DNA of 64,000 bases from Cnuibacter physcomitrellae (GCF_014640535.1 NZ_BMHD01000001.1:1-64000); one strand, 5' to 3'; shown: positions 19,626 through 27,828, counted from the first letter of the stretch. Made by a program: numbers and translations. The notes: generated by a model from the letters alone, not told the origin.

Positions 19626-20573
19626 TCAGGGGAGGAGGTCGGCGCGGTGGACGAGGCCGGCGGCGCCGATGAGGGGGCCCTCGTCGGAGAGGGCGGAGGG
19701 GACGACCTCGACGCCGCAGATCGTCGGGAAGGGGGCGACCTCGTCGATCCGCGAGCGGATGAGCTCGAACAGGTCGGGCGTGACGCGCGAGAAGCCGCCG
19801 CCGATCGCGACCGCCTCGAGGTCGACGAGGGCGCAGACGGACGCGATCGCCTCGCCGATCGCGTCGGCGCAGCGCTCGACCGCGGCGACGGCGCGGGCGT
19901 CGCCCTCGGCGTAATCGCGGGCGAGGTCCTCGCCGCGGTCGCCCGTCCAGCCGAGGCTCCGCGCGAACGCGACGGTGGCCGTGCCGGAGGCGACGCCCTC
20001 GAGCGTGACGCTGAGGTCGCGGCCCGCCTGCTCGTGGGTGCGGATCTGCACCTGTCCGATGTGACCGGCGTTGCCGGTGCGTCCGGCGATGAGCTTGCCC
20101 TCGAGGATGAGGCCCCCGCCGATCCCGGTCGACACGATCATGCCCATGGCGTTGCGGCGGCCCTGGAGGGCCCCGGCCCACAGCTCGGCGAGGAGGATGC
20201 AGGTGCCGTCAAGGCGGAGGGTGGTCTGCAGCCCGCTGGTCTCGGCGACGAGGTCGGCGAGCGGATACCCGCGCCAGGCGTGGAGGTTGATGGGGGAGAC
20301 GGCGCCGCGGTCGAGGTCGATCGGGCCGGCGCTGCCGACGCCCGCGCCGACGAGGTCGGTCGCGGTGATGCCGTGCGCGCGCTCCGCCTCGGCGAGCGTC
20401 GCCCGGATGGCCTCGGCGACGGATGCGGCGAGCTGGTCGGCGTCGGATCCCGCGCCGGTGGGGCGGCGGTGTCGTGTTCCCTCGACGAGGGTCGCGTCAG
20501 CGCGCACGAGGGCCGTCTCGACCTTCGTACCTCCGACATCGACTGCGAGAGCGAGCTGGGGCGTCTTCGTCAC
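19626..20573 (-). CDS. ROK family protein (putative sugar kinase)
   Basis: A 315-residue ASKHA-fold protein with the phosphate loops ALAVDVGGTKVETALV (N-terminus) and VSTGIGGGLILEGKLIAGRTGNAGHIGQ. The catalytic Asp is probably in TTLRLDGTC. No helix-turn-helix is present, so it is more likely a kinase than a repressor. The usual zinc motif CxCGxxGCxE is missing: the equivalent stretch reads DLSVTLEGVASGTA without cysteines. That places it outside the standard glucokinase branch. Substrate unknown. No sugar transport genes are adjacent. Confidence 0.85.
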   Translation of the reverse strand: MTKTPQLALAVDVGGTKVETALVRADATLVEGTRHRRPTGAGSDADQLAASVAEAIRATLAEAERAHGITATDLVGAGVGSAGPIDLDRGAVSPINLHAWRGYPLADLVAETSGLQTTLRLDGTCILLAELWAGALQGRRNAMGMIVSTGIGGGLILEGKLIAGRTGNAGHIGQVQIRTHEQAGRDLSVTLEGVASGTATVAFARSLGWTGDRGEDLARDYAEGDARAVAAVERCADAIGEAIASVCALVDLEAVAIGGGFSRVTPDLFELIRSRIDEVAPFPTICGVEVVPSALSDEGPLIGAAGLVHRADLLP

Positions 20574-20850
20574 TGCGCTATTCCATCACAGATGACATCG
20601 ATGACATGTGAGGAGAGCGCCGCGGAGGCCGTTCGGGTACATCCCCGCGGCGCATCTCGTGTGGGATTCTATGCAGACTCATGGGTTGAGTTCGAATCGA
20701 GGGGGCTCACCCTCGGCGCGTCGTTATCGTGTTGAGACACTCGGTGTCGAATCTCGTCGCTCGGTGGGCGTGCATCCGGCGCGTGTCGATGAGCGGCTCG
20801 CGGAGGCGCTATCATGGTCAAGTTGTCCGGCGAGAGTCGGGTGAAAGTCA

Positions 20851-20924
<74 letters not shown>

Positions 20925-20927
20925 CAG

Positions 20928-20969
20928 AACGACGGAAGGGCCGCCCATCAGGGCGGCCCTTCCGTCGTT
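20928..20969 (+). terminator. tRNA-Pro terminator, perfect 19-bp stem
   Basis: Arms 20928-20946 and 20951-20969 (starting AACGACGGAAGGG) are perfectly complementary around the tetraloop ATCA. It follows 3 nt after the tRNA. A very strong intrinsic terminator hairpin. Confidence 0.9.
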
Positions 20970-21149
20970 GTGGCGCGCTGTCTGGAGGCGGGAGTTGCAC
21001 GTGGGCCTACGCCGCGCGGAGGCCCCGCGGGTCGCGTTCAGCGACATGGAGGGGTCGCCCATGATGGAAGCAGAGCACGGAGCACGAGCGCCGGGACGCT
21101 GAGCATCGACGCCGGTCTCCGGCGTATCGAGCACCGAGGAGGACGAGGG

Positions 21150-22070
21150 ATGAGCGGGCGGACGGTGGGGTTCATCGGCCTCGGGATCATGGGGGTGCCC
21201 ATGGCGACGAACCTCGTGGAGGACGGGTTCGACGTCGTCGTGTGGGCGCGGGCCGCGGCGCCGGTGGCGGAGCTGGTCGCGCTGGGTGCGCGGGCGGCGG
21301 ACGACGTGCGGGGAGTGTTCGACGCGGCCGAGACCGTCATCCTCATGCTGCGCGACGAGGGCGCCGTCGACGCCGTGCTCGCACGGGGAACGGCCGCGTT
21401 CACGACGCTGGTCGAGGATCACACCGTGGTGCAGATGGGGACGTTCACGACCTCGTTCTCGCGGGCGCTCGCCGACGAGGTCGAGGCGGCGGGCGGGCGG
21501 TACGTGGAGGCGCCGGTGTCGGGATCGCGGGGGCCGGCCATCGAGCGGAAGCTCGTGGGCATGCTCGCCGGTTCCCCCGAGGCCGTCGCGCACGTCGAGC
21601 CCGTCGTCGAGGCGCTGTGCGTGCAGACGTTCCGGTGCGGCGAGATCCCCTCCGCGTTGACGATGAAGCTCGCGGTCAACACGTTCCTCGTCACGATGGT
21701 CACCGGGCTCGCCGAGACGTTCCACTTCGCCGCCCAGGCCGGCGCCGACGTGGATGTCCTGCGCGACGTACTGGCCGCCGGGCCCATGGCGTCCGTCGTC
21801 TCGCGGGGCAAGGCGCAGAAGCTCACCGACGGCGACCTGTCGGCGCAGGCGGCGGTCGCCGACGTCCTCAAGAACGCCGTCCTCGCCGAGGACGCCGCCC
21901 GCGCGGCCGGCTCCGCGCATCCGCTCATCACCGCGAGTCGGGAGCTGTACGAGGAGGCCGCGGCGGCGGGCCTCGGGGCGCTCGACATGATCGGCGTGAT
22001 CGCTGCACTCGACGAGAGGGCGAGCTCGGCGCGCGGGTCCGGTGAGGGCGTGGAGGAGCCCGGGCTCTGA
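21150..22070 (+). CDS. 3-hydroxyisobutyrate dehydrogenase-like NAD(P)-binding protein
   Basis: A 306-residue beta-hydroxyacid dehydrogenase. The Rossmann motif FIGLGIMGVPMATNLVEDGFDV is at residues 8-29. EAPVSGSRGPA near residue 120 is the substrate-binding signature, and the catalytic Lys is in LTMKLAVNTFLV near residue 173. Substrates may be 3-hydroxyisobutyrate, tartronate semialdehyde, glyoxylate or succinate semialdehyde; sequence alone does not decide. The ATG at 21150 follows a long GAGGAGGACGAGGG purine tract. No valine-degradation genes are adjacent. Confidence 0.88.
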   Translation: MSGRTVGFIGLGIMGVPMATNLVEDGFDVVVWARAAAPVAELVALGARAADDVRGVFDAAETVILMLRDEGAVDAVLARGTAAFTTLVEDHTVVQMGTFTTSFSRALADEVEAAGGRYVEAPVSGSRGPAIERKLVGMLAGSPEAVAHVEPVVEALCVQTFRCGEIPSALTMKLAVNTFLVTMVTGLAETFHFAAQAGADVDVLRDVLAAGPMASVVSRGKAQKLTDGDLSAQAAVADVLKNAVLAEDAARAAGSAHPLITASRELYEEAAAAGLGALDMIGVIAALDERASSARGSGEGVEEPGL

Positions 22071-22128
22071 ACGTCGTCGTGCGGCCATCGCGTGAAGATC
22101 CGCCGGGCCGCGTCCGCCGCGCCGGGAA

Positions 22129-22158
22129 CGTGTCGGCACCGCCGTCGACGCCGACACG
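22129..22158. terminator. Hairpin between convergent genes
   Basis: CGTGTCGGC (22129-22137) pairs with GCCGACACG (22150-22158). It lies between the stop of the dehydrogenase gene and the stop of leuA. A second pair, GCGGGGC and GCCCCGC near 22188-22212, is closer to leuA. Together they probably end both transcripts. Confidence 0.55.
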
Positions 22159-22227
22159 CTCCGCGCTCCACGCGAGGACCTCACTTGCGCGGGGCCCGCG
22201 GACCTGCCCCGCGGGGCCCGCAGCGCC

Positions 22228-23970
22228 TCAGCCCGCGGCGAGCTCCCGCGTGGCCGCCAGCGCCCCCGCAGCGCGCACGACGGCGTCCACCGTCGCGGAC
22301 AGCGTCGAGCGGTCGCGTCCGGCGACCCACGCCGGGCCGTCGGGGGAGCGGTACTCGAGGACCGTGAGGGCCTCGGCATCCGCCCCGGAGCGCATCGAGG
22401 TCTGGTGCAGCGACAGGATCTCGACCTCGATCCCGAGTGAGGCCAGCGCGGCGACGACGGACTCGACCGGGCCGGTCCCCTCGAAGGCGGCCCGGTGCTC
22501 GACGCCGTCCAGGGCCACCACGACCTCGGTCCGCCCCTCGGCCTCGTCGATCCTCAGCGCGGTGACCCGCACGGCCGGGTCGCCATCGTCGGCCAGGTAG
22601 GCCGCGGAGAAGATCCCCCAGATCTGCTGGGCGGTGACCTCGTCGCCGGTCGCGTCCGTGTGGCGCTGCACGTGGCGGGAGAGGTCGATCTGCAGCCGTC
22701 GGGGCAGTTCCAGCCCGTACTCGCTCTCGAGCAGGTACGCGATCCCGCCCTTGCCCGACTGCGAGTTGACGCGGATGACGGCGTCGTAGCTGCGGCCGAG
22801 GTCGGTGGGGTCGATCGGCAGGTACGGCACCCGCCAGGCCGCCTCTCGCTCGGCGAGGCCCTCCGCGGCGGCCCGTGCCCGATGCTCGGCGAAGCCCTTC
22901 TTGATCGCGTCCTGATGCGTGCCGCTGAAGGCGGTGTGCACGAGGTCGCCGACGTAGGGATGCCGCGGGTGGATCTCGATGCGGTTGCAGTCCTCGACGA
23001 CGCGGCGCACTCCGTCGATGTCGGAGAAGTCGATCATGGGATCGACACCCTGGGCGTGCAGGTTGAGCGCGAGCGTCGCGAGGTCGACGTTGCCGGTGCG
23101 CTCGCCGTTGCCGAAGAGGCAGCCCTCGATGCGCTGCGCCCCCGCCAGGACGGCCAGCTCGGCGCAGGCGACGCCGGTGCCGCGATCGTTGTGCGGATGC
23201 ACGGAGAGGATGACGGAGTCGCGTCGCGCGAGGTTCCGGTGCATGTACTCGATCTGGTCCGCGTACACGTTCGGCGTGGCGACCTCCACGGTCGCGGGCA
23301 GGTTGAGGATCACCGGGCGCTCCGGACTCGCATCCCACAGCTCGGTGATGGCGTCGCAGATCTCGAGGACGTAGGCGGGCTCGGTGAGGTTGAACACCTC
23401 GGGGGAGAACTCGAACCGCACGTTCGGCAGATCGCCGGCGAGCTCCAGCACGTCTCGCCCGGCCGACAGGATCAGCTCGCGGAGGTCGTCGCGGCCGCGA
23501 CCGAGCACCACGTCCCGCCATGTCGGCGCCGTCGCCGTGTACATGTGGATCACGACCTCGTTGCGGATCCCACGGATCGACTCGACCGTGCGCTCGATCA
23601 GGTCCCGTCGGGCCGGGGTGAAGACGACGATCGTGACGTCGTCGGGGGCGAGGTCGGTCTCGGCGATCAGGCGGACGAAGTCGTAGTCGGTCTGCGAGGC
23701 CGACGGGTAGCCGACCTCGATCTCCGTGTACCCCATCCGCACCATCAGCTCGAAGAAGCGCCGCTTCCGGAGCGGATCCATCGGCTCGGCGAGGGCCTGG
23801 TTGCCGTCGCGCAGGTCGACCGGGACCCAGAGAGGAGCTCGGGTGATCCGTCGAGTCGGCCACTGCCGCTCGGAGTCGAGGAGGGGGACGTCGACGCGCG
23901 AGTAGACGTCGGTGTAGCGATGAGAGGGCATGCCGGAGGGGCGCTGCCGATTCCAGGCGGGGGTGGTCAT
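22228..23970 (-). CDS. leuA: 2-isopropylmalate synthase
   Basis: First step of leucine synthesis, condensing acetyl-CoA with 2-oxoisovalerate. From the ATG at 23970, 580 residues of the long actinobacterial type: [14 protein letters not shown] near residue 55, the metal-binding [11 protein letters not shown] near 240, and GNGERTGN near 275. The C-terminal 150 residues are the LeuA allosteric domain for leucine feedback. AGAAGGA lies 6 nt before the start. The 5' region carries a leucine-rich leader peptide and competing hairpins (see those entries). Transcription control by leucine supply is therefore likely in addition to feedback inhibition. Confidence 0.95.
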   Translation of the reverse strand: MTTPAWNRQRPSGMPSHRYTDVYSRVDVPLLDSERQWPTRRITRAPLWVPVDLRDGNQALAEPMDPLRKRRFFELMVRMGYTEIEVGYPSASQTDYDFVRLIAETDLAPDDVTIVVFTPARRDLIERTVESIRGIRNEVVIHMYTATAPTWRDVVLGRGRDDLRELILSAGRDVLELAGDLPNVRFEFSPEVFNLTEPAYVLEICDAITELWDASPERPVILNLPATVEVATPNVYADQIEYMHRNLARRDSVILSVHPHNDRGTGVACAELAVLAGAQRIEGCLFGNGERTGNVDLATLALNLHAQGVDPMIDFSDIDGVRRVVEDCNRIEIHPRHPYVGDLVHTAFSGTHQDAIKKGFAEHRARAAAEGLAEREAAWRVPYLPIDPTDLGRSYDAVIRVNSQSGKGGIAYLLESEYGLELPRRLQIDLSRHVQRHTDATGDEVTAQQIWGIFSAAYLADDGDPAVRVTALRIDEAEGRTEVVVALDGVEHRAAFEGTGPVESVVAALASLGIEVEILSLHQTSMRSGADAEALTVLEYRSPDGPAWVAGRDRSTLSATVDAVVRAAGALAATRELAAG

Positions 23971-23984
23971 GTCGGTTCCTTCTG

Positions 23985-24056
23985 GGTCCGTGGAGGAGGA
24001 CCGGCGCGTCTTCGGCTCCACGGCGGGGAGCCGGTCCGGCTACGCCCCGCCGTGGC
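23985..24056 (-). promoter_or_regulatory. leuA leader attenuator: competing RNA helices
   Basis: On the minus strand three segments compete. Segment 1 (24055-24045, CCACGGCGGGG) lies in the last leader codons. Segment 2 (24028-24016, CCCCGCCGTGGAG) pairs perfectly with segment 1 over 11 bp. Segment 3 (23995-23988, CTCCACGG) pairs with the 3' half of segment 2 over 8 bp and ends 5 nt before the leuA ribosome-binding site. A ribosome reaching the leader stop would cover segment 1 and allow 2:3, hiding the leuA start. A ribosome stalled at the Leu codons would leave 1:2 to form and free the start. The pairings are seen; the mechanism is inferred. Confidence 0.7.
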
Positions 24057-24087
24057 GGCGAAGGAGGAGGAGACCGAGGGAGGACAT
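24040..24087 (-). CDS. leuL: leuA leader peptide
   Basis: A 15-codon ORF encoding MSSLGLLLLRRHGGA, with five Leu in nine codons, four of them consecutive (CTC CTC CTC CTT). It ends 69 nt before the leuA ATG. TACGGT lies 6 nt upstream of its ATG, so the leader is probably translated from a leaderless mRNA. Leucine leader peptides before leuA are known in Actinobacteria. The position, run of Leu codons and overlap of its last codons with a competing helix make this a strong case. Divergent from the GntR regulator gene. Confidence 0.82.
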   Translation of the reverse strand: MSSLGLLLLRRHGGA

Positions 24088-24150
24088 AGGATGACCGTAG
24101 CACGACTCCTCAGACAAGTAGAGGTGTGCAGCGAGAAAGGGCACCCGGCG

Positions 24151-24828
24151 ATGGTTCAGCTCAGACGCATCCCGCTCGCGGATCAGGCGGCGGACGTCCT
24201 CCTCGCGCGCATCCGGGCGGGGGAGTGGCCCCTGGGCGCTCGGCTCCCCGGCGAGACGACGCTGGCTCCGCAGCTCGGCGTGGGGCGGTCGACGGTCCGG
24301 GAGGCGATCCGTCGGCTCGCCGGCCGGGGCGTCCTCGACTCGCGGCAGGGATCCGGTGTCTACGTGACGGCGCTGGACGCGCCCGAGGAGTGGGACGAGG
24401 TGCTCCGGCGAGCGGACATCGTGACGGTCCTCGAGGCGCGCACGGCGATCGAGGTGGAGGCCACGACGCTCGCCGCGGTCCGCCGCACGCCCTCCGACCT
24501 GCGCGCCCTCCGCCGAGCCCTCGGTGCGCGCCGTACGCCGGCGCAGAGCGTGGAGGAGCATGTGGACGCCGACATGGCCCTCCATCGGGCGATCGTCGTC
24601 GCCTCGCACAACGAGGTCCTCCTCGAGCTGTTCGACGGGTTCGTCCCGCGGGTCCGCCGCGCGATGGTCGACATGCTCGGCATCCGCCCGGTCCCGGATG
24701 AGGCCGCCGACCAGGACCTCCACGCGGAGGTGGTCGAGGCGATCGCCGAACGCCGCTCCGACGTCGCCGCTCGGGTGAGCCGGGCGCACCTGGATGCACT
24801 CAAGGCGAGCGTCAGCGGATCCGCTTAG
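24151..24828 (+). CDS. GntR family (FadR subfamily) transcriptional regulator
   Basis: A 225-residue regulator: winged helix (about 8-75, GARLPGETTLAPQLGVGRSTVREAIRRLAGRGVLDSRQGSGVYV) and an FCD ligand-binding domain (about 90-215) with the metal-binding pattern D-x3-H in DADMALH and later His residues (ASHNEVL, DQDLHAEVVEAI). It is divergent from leuA. ATG 24151 is chosen because the helix-turn-helix begins close after it; ATG 24091 in frame is an alternative. Target and ligand are unknown; the shared upstream region makes leuA one candidate. Its stop overlaps the convergent TetR gene by 4 bp. Confidence 0.85.
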   Translation: MVQLRRIPLADQAADVLLARIRAGEWPLGARLPGETTLAPQLGVGRSTVREAIRRLAGRGVLDSRQGSGVYVTALDAPEEWDEVLRRADIVTVLEARTAIEVEATTLAAVRRTPSDLRALRRALGARRTPAQSVEEHVDADMALHRAIVVASHNEVLLELFDGFVPRVRRAMVDMLGIRPVPDEAADQDLHAEVVEAIAERRSDVAARVSRAHLDALKASVSGSA

Positions 24829-25430
24829 CCCTCGGAGCGGGCTTGCGAGTGCTGCAGCGCTGTCGACAGGGCGAGCTCGAGAGCGGACCGCTGAGCCTCC
24901 GGCGTCCAGCGCTCCGGGTCGCCGGCGGCCAGGGCCGTGATCCCCTCGACGGAGGCGGCGAGCGCGGAGGCGCGGAGCTCCGCGGTCCCCGGCGGCAGCG
25001 GCACCGCCTCCGCGAGCAGACGAGCGAGTCGGTCGACGAAGGCGCGGCTGTTCCTCACGTGGCGCTCGCGGAGGACGGGGTCGCCGAGCGCCGCGGCGAG
25101 GAACGCGACCCACGCGCGGGCCTCGGCGAGGCGCTCGGCGTCGAGCGCGAGGGCGCCGAGCGACACCGCCCGCACGGCTTCCGCCGGATCGGGTGCGCCG
25201 GCCTGGGCGGCATCCGCGCGGGCGCGGGTGCGCTCGTGCAGCACGTCTCGGGCGTGGAGGAGCAGGGCTCGCTTGTCGGGGAACGTGTGCAGGACGAGAC
25301 CCGTGCTGCAGCCGGCGCGAGTCGCGACCGCGCGGAGCGTGAGGCCGGTCGGGCCGGCCTCTGCGAGCGTCGTGAAGACCGCTTCCGAGAGGCGTGCCCT
25401 CTGGGCCGACTCGTCTCGTGTCCGTGGCAC
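24825..25430 (-). CDS. TetR family transcriptional regulator
   Basis: A 201-residue repressor. The helix-turn-helix is within AQRARLSEAVFTTLAEAGPTGLTLRAVATRAGCSTGLVLHTFPDKRALLLHA. The rest is an Ala/Leu-rich ligand domain of the TetR_C_6 type (BetI-like). The GTG at 25430 is selected because it gives the normal short N-terminus. Two overlapping inverted repeats 9-40 bp upstream form a likely operator shared with the divergent GNAT gene. Confidence 0.86.
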   Translation of the reverse strand: MPRTRDESAQRARLSEAVFTTLAEAGPTGLTLRAVATRAGCSTGLVLHTFPDKRALLLHARDVLHERTRARADAAQAGAPDPAEAVRAVSLGALALDAERLAEARAWVAFLAAALGDPVLRERHVRNSRAFVDRLARLLAEAVPLPPGTAELRASALAASVEGITALAAGDPERWTPEAQRSALELALSTALQHSQARSEG

Positions 25431-25438
25431 ATCGGAAG

Positions 25439-25470
25439 CGTAACAGATGTTACGGTAACATTCGTTACCG
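25439..25470. promoter_or_regulatory. Double palindromic TetR operator
   Basis: Two adjacent inverted repeats, CGTAAC-N4-GTTACG (25439-25454) and GGTAAC-N4-GTTACC (25454-25469), share the half-site GTAAC. They fill the 51-bp gap between the divergent TetR and GNAT starts and are AT-rich against the background. Tandem half-site pairs of this kind fit two TetR dimers, so the repressor probably controls itself and the GNAT gene. Confidence 0.8.
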
Positions 25471-25481
25471 AGAGGATCGCC

Positions 25482-25952
25482 ATGCCTTGGACCATCGCCA
25501 CGACCCCGTTCGACGACCCGGACGCCGACCGGCTCCGCCGCGCCCAGCGCGAGGAGCTCGACGCGAGGTACGGGGTGAGCGATCACGAACCGGGCGTCCC
25601 GCCGTCGGCCGCCGACGTGCCCGTGTTCCTCATCGCCAGGGACGACGACGGAGCTCCGATCGCCTGCGGCGGCCTACGTCCGCTGCCCGAGTCGGTGCTC
25701 GGCCCCGGGACGGTCGAGATCAAGCGGATGTACACCGTGCCGGGCGCTCGCGGCAGCGGCGTCGCCACGGCCGTGCTCAGGGCGCTCGAGGAGGAGGCGC
25801 GTCTGCTCGGGGCGACCCGCCTGGTCCTGGAGACCGGGACCGCCCAGCCCGACGCCATCCGCTTCTACCAGCGCGAGGGGTACGCCTCCATCCCGCTCTT
25901 CGGCTCGTACGAGGGATCGGAGTACTCCGTCTGCTTCGGGCGGGATCTGTGA
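25482..25952 (+). CDS. GNAT family N-acetyltransferase
   Basis: A 156-residue acetyl-CoA-dependent acyltransferase. The pattern IACGGLRPL...GTVEIKRMYTVPGARGSGVATAVLRALEEEARLLGATRLVLETG...IRFYQREGYASIP shows the acetyl-CoA pyrophosphate loop RGSGVA and the C-terminal FYQREGY strand-helix. GAGAGGA lies about 8 nt before ATG 25482. It is divergent from a TetR gene with a clear shared operator, so the enzyme is probably induced by a small molecule that it acetylates. Confidence 0.87.
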   Translation: MPWTIATTPFDDPDADRLRRAQREELDARYGVSDHEPGVPPSAADVPVFLIARDDDGAPIACGGLRPLPESVLGPGTVEIKRMYTVPGARGSGVATAVLRALEEEARLLGATRLVLETGTAQPDAIRFYQREGYASIPLFGSYEGSEYSVCFGRDL

Positions 25953-25973
25953 GGCCCCGCGTCCCGGCGGGTT

Positions 25974-26034
25974 CGAGCACACCCAGGAACAGCGCTTTCC
26001 GCGTCTCCGCGTCCGCGCCTTCTGGGTGTGCTCG
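25974..26034. repeat. Inverted repeat between convergent GNAT and SDR genes
   Basis: CGAGCACACCCAG (25974-25986) pairs perfectly with CTGGGTGTGCTCG (26022-26034). The loop holds a further GCGC pairing. It starts 21 bp after the GNAT stop and ends 8 bp before the SDR stop. Probably a bidirectional terminator. Confidence 0.82.
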
Positions 26035-26042
26035 CGCCGACG

Positions 26043-26765
26043 TCAGGCGCCGAGGAGTGACGTGACCTTCTCGTAGAACGGGGCGGGATTCCCCGCGAGC
26101 GACGACTTCACCATCGCAGACCAGTCGTCGACGACGACCTCGATCGCGCCGGACTCGAGGCCCGTGAGGGCCGCGCGCGGGACCTCGCGAGGGTGGATCA
26201 TCGGGCCCTCGTAGCCGGCCAAGATGTCGGTGTCGGCCGCACCGAGGTGGACGCCCTGCACGAGGGTGCCCTGCGCGGCGAGCTCGAGACGGACGGCGTT
26301 CGTCATGTTCCACTCCGCCGCCTTCGCCACGGCGTACCCGCCCCCACGCGGGGCGGAGAACCAGGAGAGGGCGGAGAGGATGTTCACGATCGCGCCGCCG
26401 CCGTTCGCGGCGAGCACGGGGGAGAAGGTGCGGATGACGTCGAGCGTGCCCCAGAAGTGCGTGTCGAGCTCGCGACGGATGTCGGCGAGCTCGCCCGTCA
26501 CGAGGCCCGCCCCGGTCGAGATGCCCGCGTTGTTCACGAGGATCGTGACATCGCCGGCGGACGCGGCCGCTGCGGTGATGGAGTCGTGGTCGAGGAGGTC
26601 GAGCGGGAGGGGGACCACCCGGGGGTCGTCGAAGTCGAGGGTCTCGGGCCGACGGGCGGTGGCGTAGACCTTCGCGGCGCCGCGGTCGAGGAGCTCGAGG
26701 ACGGTCTGGCGTCCGATGCCTCGATTGGCTCCGGTGACGAGGGCGATCTGATCGGTGATGTTCAT
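26043..26765 (-). CDS. Short-chain dehydrogenase/reductase
   Basis: A 240-residue classical SDR: cofactor loop VTGANRGIGRQ, NNAG in ILVNNAGIS, catalytic Ser in NILSALSWF and the YxxxK as YAVAK. The ATG at 26765 has TAGCGT 7 nt upstream and no Shine-Dalgarno, so a leaderless mRNA is likely. It is divergent from a MerR regulator with a palindrome between them. Substrate unknown; redox-responsive MerR proteins often control such reductases. Confidence 0.88.
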   Translation of the reverse strand: MNITDQIALVTGANRGIGRQTVLELLDRGAAKVYATARRPETLDFDDPRVVPLPLDLLDHDSITAAAASAGDVTILVNNAGISTGAGLVTGELADIRRELDTHFWGTLDVIRTFSPVLAANGGGAIVNILSALSWFSAPRGGGYAVAKAAEWNMTNAVRLELAAQGTLVQGVHLGAADTDILAGYEGPMIHPREVPRAALTGLESGAIEVVVDDWSAMVKSSLAGNPAPFYEKVTSLLGA

Positions 26766-26782
26766 GGTTGCTACGCTAAGAG

Positions 26783-26798
26783 TTGACGTTGACGTCAA
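26783..26798. promoter_or_regulatory. MerR-type operator candidate
   Basis: TTGACGT-TG-ACGTCAA is a perfect 7-bp inverted repeat located 18 bp before the SDR start and 53 bp before the MerR start. It overlaps where the -35 element of the SDR promoter should be. MerR proteins bind such palindromes in the -35/-10 spacer. Confidence 0.65.
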
Positions 26799-26850
26799 GG
26801 GCAAGTCGAGGCGTCGCGACGGCGTGTGGAGACGAGGAGAGGGCGAGCGG

Positions 26851-27291
26851 ATGCGGATCGGAGAGGTCGCGGAGCGGGCCGGCGTGAGCACGCGGGCGCT
26901 GCGGTACTACGAGGAGCAGGGGCTCCTCGCGTCCGAGCGCACGCCGAGCGGCCAGCGCACGTACCCGGAGTCCGCCGTCGAGAAGGTGCAGCTCATCCAG
27001 CAGCTCTTCGCCGCGGGGCTGTCGAGCCGCACGATCGTGCAGCTGATGCCGTGCATCGAGGTCGGCGTCGGCTCGTCCGAGGCGTTCGAGCTGCTCGCCG
27101 CCGAGCGCGACCGCATCACCGCCGCGATGGCCGACCTCGCCGCCGCGCGTGACGCGCTCGACCGCGTCATCGACATGGCCGTGCATCCCACGGCGGAGCA
27201 CTGCCCGGCGCTGCGCGAGCCGGCCTGGGCGCCGTACGATGCAGCGGCTGCGGGCGCCGATGCCGCGGACCCGCGCCCGGCCCTGGTCTGA
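26851..27291 (+). CDS. MerR family transcriptional regulator
   Basis: A 146-residue activator with N-terminal winged helix MRIGEVAERAGVSTRALRYYEEQGLLASERTPSGQRTYPESAVEKVQLIQQLFAAGLSSRTI, then the dimerising coiled coil (about 80-120). Few cysteines are present and no CxC metal motif, so it is not a metal sensor of the standard kind. GAGGAGAGGGCGAGCGG lies before ATG 26851. It faces the SDR gene across a palindrome and most likely controls it. Confidence 0.88.
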   Translation: MRIGEVAERAGVSTRALRYYEEQGLLASERTPSGQRTYPESAVEKVQLIQQLFAAGLSSRTIVQLMPCIEVGVGSSEAFELLAAERDRITAAMADLAAARDALDRVIDMAVHPTAEHCPALREPAWAPYDAAAAGADAADPRPALV

Positions 27292-27315
27292 CGGGCCGCC
27301 TTCGGCCCGGTCCTC

Positions 27316-27801
27316 TCAGTCCTCGGCGACACGCAGGGGTCGGCCTCCGGTGAGCGCGAGCAGCTCGGCGTAGGCCAGCGGGAAGACGGTGTGCGGAGTG
27401 CCGCCCGCGGCCCACAGGGTGTCGTAGTCGGCGAGCGACTCGTCGACCACGGTCGGGATCGGCGCCGGATGGCCGACCGGGGCGACTCCGCCGATCGGCT
27501 GACCCGTCAGCGTCTTCACCAGCTTCGCCGGGGCCATCGACACCGTCGCGGCGCCCAGCTGTGAGGCCAGGAGCGCGGTGTCGACGCGGTGCCGGCCGCT
27601 CGTCATCACGAGCACGGGCTCCTCGTCGGCGAGCAGCACGAGGCTCGAGGCGATCGCGCCCGGCTCGCAGCCGAGGGCCGCCGCGGCCTCCGCCGCCGTG
27701 CGGGTGGAGTCCGGGAGCTCGCGGATCTCGGCCGCGAGTCCGGCGGCGCGCAGCTGCTCCTGCACGAGACGGCTGCGCTCGGGGAGGGTGTCGTCGGTCA
27801 T
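27316..27801 (-). CDS. YbaK/EbsC family aminoacyl-tRNA deacylase
   Basis: A 161-residue trans-editing domain protein that hydrolyses mischarged tRNA, by family Cys-tRNA(Pro) or similar. Motifs: TAAEAAAALGCEPGAIASSLVLLADEEPVLVMTSGRHRVD, the K of PAKLVKTLTGQPIGGVAPVGHP, and AAGGTPHTVF. TAGCGT lies 6 nt upstream of the ATG, so it is probably leaderless. A 71-bp inverted repeat stands immediately upstream. Confidence 0.9.
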   Translation of the reverse strand: MTDDTLPERSRLVQEQLRAAGLAAEIRELPDSTRTAAEAAAALGCEPGAIASSLVLLADEEPVLVMTSGRHRVDTALLASQLGAATVSMAPAKLVKTLTGQPIGGVAPVGHPAPIPTVVDESLADYDTLWAAGGTPHTVFPLAYAELLALTGGRPLRVAED

Positions 27802-27828
27802 GCTGCCACGCTATCGAACGGGGTGCGT

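Noticed and set aside
18796-20735. Plus-strand open frames opposite the TetR and ROK genes
   Set aside because: Their translations are Gly/Ala/Glu-rich antisense products. The minus-strand frames show clear TetR and ROK motifs.
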